Below are positions 52,201 through 58,200 of a DNA stretch of 64,000 nucleotides, one piece after another (positions within the stretch are counted from its first letter, which is position 1; each line of letters starts with the position of its first letter). A program made the translations under genes and the position numbers. The notes under the pieces were generated by a model. The model ran no database searches, was not told the DNA's origin, and saw only the letters and a list, made by a program, of their open reading frames with translations. The stretch covers positions 80,284,793-80,348,792 of the forward strand of contig OX235273.1 of the NCBI GenBank assembly GCA_944472155.2, in the 5' to 3' direction. The DNA comes from Trichobilharzia szidati. Lineage: Eukaryota; Platyhelminthes; Trematoda; Strigeidida; Schistosomatidae.

Positions 52201-55200
52201 CAATAGCATCGTTTTGTTTTTCATTCATTGGGAAATACAGAAACCTCTATTATAATGTTCATATGATTCAATAGCTTTATTGTTGTGATTATCTGAGTTA
52301 CGGAGTTGCAGCCTATTCAATGTTGAAAGCGAATCGAATTATTAGCTTCTTCTCATGCACTCACTTTAAGGATTTTTGAGAGATAATGCGTAATTTATTG
52401 TAAACATTAGTTCGCATTTTCAACAAACGGAGTATATTTGAGGTTATTCATAAAAAATGAAATGTGTGTAGATAGGTCACTTGCGTATAAAAATAATAAT
52501 GCTGATATAATGTTGGCTGATGACTTCATAGCTAATGTTACGAATCATTCCAGATATACTGATCAGGGTTTAAATACTTTGAAATTCTTCTGAAACATTT
52601 TTCGGCACTGATGAATCTAGACGTCGAGACAAAAATCAGCACTCATCAAAGGATAGAAACTAAACATTTAATATTCGATTTATTTTTTTACACTTTTCGT
52701 TGTCTATAAACCAATTGCGTACTTTACATCAGGGCATTAAGCTGTACATAATTAACATTTGAGTATGAATACAAGTGGCTTAGGCTAATGATGTCTAATT
52801 AGGGAGGTTTTAGTAGATGATCATAATTCTGCTACTTTGTAATTCGTGGATCATATTTTTATATGTAGTCTAAAAAAATATTTTGCATATTATCTAAACT
52901 ATGACCTAAAAATTGTGACTAAATAGTAAGCTTAGCTCAAGAAAGTCTGCTTTTAATCTACTACTGTTAGGTGATGCCTTGAAGTGAATGGGTAAATTCA
53001 TATCTTATCAAAAGGAGACAGTTAAAGGTAATTGTTTCAAATCTCCACTGTCTAATAACTATTTTTTGGCATAGCTGTGTTTTGTTGGCTAGAATGCCTA
53101 ATTGTGAAGCTTTTCTTCTACGCAACTTCATACGTGCATACTTCATTTTGGAGTGAGTTTTCGTAATTCTTCTTGTAGGGAGTATTCATCACTTCTTTCC
53201 TTCCTAACCTTCTGTATTAGTGATATGTGCATGTTTGTTGAGGTTCATTTTCCGATGGAGATTAGTTTCGGTCAGTAAATGATTTACTGGTTTAGATAAA
53301 GCAATAAGAAGACGTAATTCCTCTGAATCGTCTAATGTATTTGCGCAACACCCATTTCGAACAATCTGATCACACACGGACTTGTCATAGGAATATATAT
53401 GAAATTAATAAAAAGAGTTAAGAGGTGAGAAAACAGATAAGTCAGGTCAAGTTAAAAAAAAAAAACATTTTGAGGGTCAAAATAACAATGAAGATCACTA
53501 AACCAAATAGCAGAGGTAATAGTACATCTGCTATGGTATCACATTAAACCTATTTTGGTAAATTTTGTTTTGATACCATAGCAGATGTACTATTACCTCT
53601 GCTATTTGGTTTAGTGATCTTCATTGTTATTTTGAACCTCAAAATGTTTTTTTTTAACTTGACCTAAATTGTCTATTTTCTCACCTCTTGACTCTTTTTA
53701 TGAATTTCATATATATTCCTATGACAAGTCCGTGTGTGCTGGATCAGATTGTTCGAAATGGGTGTTGCGCAAATACATAAAACGATTCAGACAAATTACG
53801 TGTTCTTATTGCTTTATCTAAATTCATAAAGGGAACTAACTGTTTTAAAGATTTACTGGTTGTTTAGAAAGATCATTTTTAAGCGATATCAGAAGACTGA
53901 TGACCTTTATATTTAAGATTTGTAAGGATGGTCGTCTTTCAGAGTGAATTAGAGACCAATTTAGGGTGTTCCTCTTCCTACTCCTTCATGCAGTTTCCCA
54001 CTGCTCATTGTTAGATTACAACTCTAATTGTAAACATCGTTTGTCATGATTAATCCTCATTATCTCTATTACTTTTAATAGTCATTGACAGTCTCAATAG
54101 ACACTTAATAATAATAATTTGCTTTATTCCAAAACAGTACTTGTGATACAGAATGGAATTCTCAGCATTCTTACTACAGTATTGCATCCAGTTAGTACAT
54201 TATCTATAAATAGAATTCTACATAGATTAAGGAAATCTCAGTTCATTATGACAACAACATATTGGCATGTCGCTAGCAAAGCCTAAGTTGAACAGTGTTT
54301 GAAGGTGTTGGAAAAGTAGGTGCTAGCATATTTACTGGCGTAAACGGAAGAAAGAAACAAAGCAGCACATAACGGAAAAAAGGAGAGGGAGAGAAAAGGA
54401 AAAGTAAGAAATAAAATGTTGTACCTATAAATGATGTGAGTTGGAAAGACGAGGTCCAGTTGTTCTACTGACTATTTAATGAATTATAGGTGTCACGCCT
54501 AATGCTTTCTTTATCGCACAGAACACGAGTCAAGTAGGGTATGGTTGAGTTTTGTACTTGTTAGTGCGAGCATATAGTTTTCTATATAGGTTTCTGGTTT
54601 TGCCTGATGAGATGCAAGGGGAGAGTTGTGAGTGAAGAGGGTGTTGTGAGTTAGATAAAATGGATTGAGCCCATTTTTCACATGAGTCCATATGCCTATC
54701 GACCAGAATATTAACAAGCTGGTTAAGTGGTGCGTTGCTTACCCTGCTGACAACCTTTAACATCCTGCGTATTATGTTATAGTCTTTCTTCATTAGCCCG
54801 GGAAAAACTAAGGGGGAACAATAGAGAATAATAGGCAGAATGCGAGAGTTAACGAATTGTAGGAGTAAGGTTTGGGTTATACCAGAATGTTTTAACTTCC
54901 TTATGTAGAAGGTAAGACGGAATATTTTCTCAGAAATCATCAAGATATGAGACGACCAGGAGAGATCAGCAGATAGAATGATGCCTAGGTATTTAATTTC
55001 CGACTTGGTTTCTATTTCAATGCCATCTATGTTGCACACCTCGGGAAAGCCAACCAGTTTGTTTAGGTCGGATTCATGCCTAAAGGTGAAATTGACTGTT
55101 TGGCATTTGGAGGGATTTAAGGTAAGACCGTTTTCTTTGGACCACTGGCTGATTTCTGACAGAAAGCCATTTAGTTTAAAGCAGTCACTTTGACATTTGA

Positions 55201-58200
55201 CAGGCAAAGATATTGTCAGTTCCTCAGCATATTCGACAAAATTAACGTCATTTGAAGATGGTAAGTCATGTAGAAAGAAAGAAAAGAGAAGTGGGGAGAG
55301 TACAGCACCTTGGTGGACACCAGCTTCAGTGAGCACAGCAGAGGAGGATTTACCTTTGTATACGGTGTACTGCATTCTGTTAGAGAAGTAGGAATGCAAC
55401 CAGTTAGTGACCCACGACTCAGTTTTTGTGATAGAGAGCTTATTTAGCAAGAGACATCTAGGTACAGAGTCGAAAGCAGAAGTAAAGTCGAGAAACATGT
55501 AGTGGACGTATTTGGCACCTATATCTAATGATGAGACGATACTGTTGTGTAAGACGGCTGCAGCGTCTAAAGTGCTCCTATCCTGTCTATAGGCAAATTG
55601 TTTAAGGTCTTCGAGTTTTTTAAGGGAGTGTTCAAGTTTAAGAAGTATTAGTTTTTCCATAAGCTTTAGAAACGGGGAAGTGATGGCAATGGGTCTGAAC
55701 TTTACGTTCTTGCTGTTTCCAGGTTTAGGAAAAGGGACTATTTTAATGTCTTTCCATGCAACAGGTACAACATTTTTGGAGAAAGAAGCATTTAGGATGT
55801 TAGTTAGTGGAGAACATAAAGCATCTGCACATTGTTTTAGAACATATGCAGGTATACCATCAGGACCAAGGCTACGTGAGGGCTTGAGCGTTTTAAGACA
55901 TTTTAGAACATCGAGAGCATTAAAGTCATGAAAGTTATCAGCTACATGATTGGTAAAATTAGAAGTAGTTATAGTAGAAGGATAGCGTATAAAAGACTGA
56001 TTAAGAGCATTAACATCATAACAGGGAAAAGCAGTTAGTTTATAAACTTAATTATATGTAGAGATAACAATCAGCTTTAATATAAACTTATGCTAATTTA
56101 AAAATAAATCGATAAATTGAAATCTTTCGCATACCTGTGTCTGTATAAACTTGATTAACAGCTGACCAAGTGCACCGAACTAAAACAAACAAAAGTATTT
56201 TTTGGCATAGTGTGTTTCTTTAAACTTACAACTAATGCAGGTATGAGGTAGAGTAATAGATTTGCAGTACCCCTGTTCAATTAAAAAAATAAATTAAAAA
56301 CAGAACAGTTTAATGATTTATCATTCAAAAAATATATAAACACGATATGTTAAACATTCAATTCACGTAGAATATGCAATGACAATGAACACTCTTCGTA
56401 TAGAATCTAGGGATGTTTTATATCATAGTGATATATACCTCATAAGTAAAACCATAGGGCCTATTTAAACTCTCCGTTTAATGAAAAACTCAATTATAAG
56501 CAAGGAAAATGAGTAATATTTAACGCAAACATATCTTATTATAGAGGAAAACCATACCACTATAATACAGGACTATTCTGAGTTTTAATGGACACAAAAT
56601 AAAACTAAAAGCAACGGTGTGTCTGCTAGAGACATCTTTTTGATGTGAATATTAATAATCTGTCCCTCTGTCTGGTTTCAACATAGACCTTTGCACCGGT
56701 GAACCGCAGTTCTAGTCGCCACACTTCACTCAGCACACAAAAGCCAGAGAGGAAAGTAAAAAGAAACGCAAAATAGAGACAATAAATAGAGATATGTGTA
56801 AAAAAGAATAGTAATATGGAAGAACAATATTGTTTTATTGGGTATCATAAGTCACAAGGAGTGGATGCATCTGCGCCACTGAGAACGATTTTGAGCCATA
56901 CCGCCGATTGTCTCCAGTCATTGGTGTTTACCATCCCGAGGACCCCAACCAGAAAGCCAGTCTACACCTTCCTACGTGGCTTAAGCTAACTGTTGTGGCT
57001 TTCAATGAATGATGAAGCCATGTTTTGGTTTGACCACCACTGGCTCTTTTCCAACCTGATCCAACCTATGTCAGATAACATTGCCCGTTGAGGAAGGCGA
57101 TTGCTAGGCATTGCTCACCCATTTCACACGGGGGATAGAACTCAGGCACCTATGATCAAAGAGAGTTAGCCAGGCTTTTCATGTCTTCTACTCTAAATGA
57201 AAAGGTCTCACAGCCACTAAGGAGTACTTAGCGGACTGCTGAGCAGTACACACATCCTTTGGTCGATAGCCCGATATCACATCTACGCCAGAGACAGCGT
57301 ACACTGGTATATGCAAAACTAGTTTTCTGTATCCGTGCTGAGATTTCGTCAGCGATCAACCTGTTGACACTGGCTGATGCAACTTCCCAAATAAGTGAAA
57401 TGGTCAACACGCCCAGTCACCACTTCACTCCCTATTTATTAGCTAGGAGTCAATGTAGTCCAGTCCTGTAGCATCAAAATACATTTGACAGGAGCGGTAC
57501 CCTTTATTGTAATTTATTTAATGAGTATCGGAACTTATATATATACATATACATAGGAACTAAACCAGTGTAATTTATTATATTTTAATAAGCTCAGTAA
57601 AAATTTCTTTAAAAAATGTTTAGACTTACTGTGCAATTAAAGGATTTTGTCCCAGTAACAAAAGAACCGGCTCAGCATTTAAATAAAAGGCACACGATGG
57701 AATGCAGCACAGTGAAATTAAAATAATGGCTGGAAAAGCAAGGATACAAATATTTAAAAAAACAATTAGGAACATTCAGTGAAACTTTCAGTCTACATGT
57801 GTTTATTTCTAGATAGTCTGGGTATGCTTGCACACAAAAAATAGCGTGAAGTAAGGCCTTCTTTGTGATGCAAACCGACTACTGTTGTCAACGGTTGGAT
57901 ATAAGTGTGAAAGTACACGAGGAAGTTTATTTGCCCACAGCTCCCTATTGTTTTCTATTGGAATAAATAATTATTTCTGATTATTAGAAGTTAATGACTA
58001 AGGTATGTGTGGCATATGCTAATGATCCGATTAATCAGTAGTATACGTATGAACAAAGAAATGTTCATCGGCATGAAAGCATTTAATAGCAGGGAGATAG
58101 TTTTGATGTCAGAGAAAGCAAGTGATACAGCGTTTAGAAGATACATGAGAGACGTGGAAGGAACACAAAGAAACACACGCAATATGAAGGTGAGAAGTAG

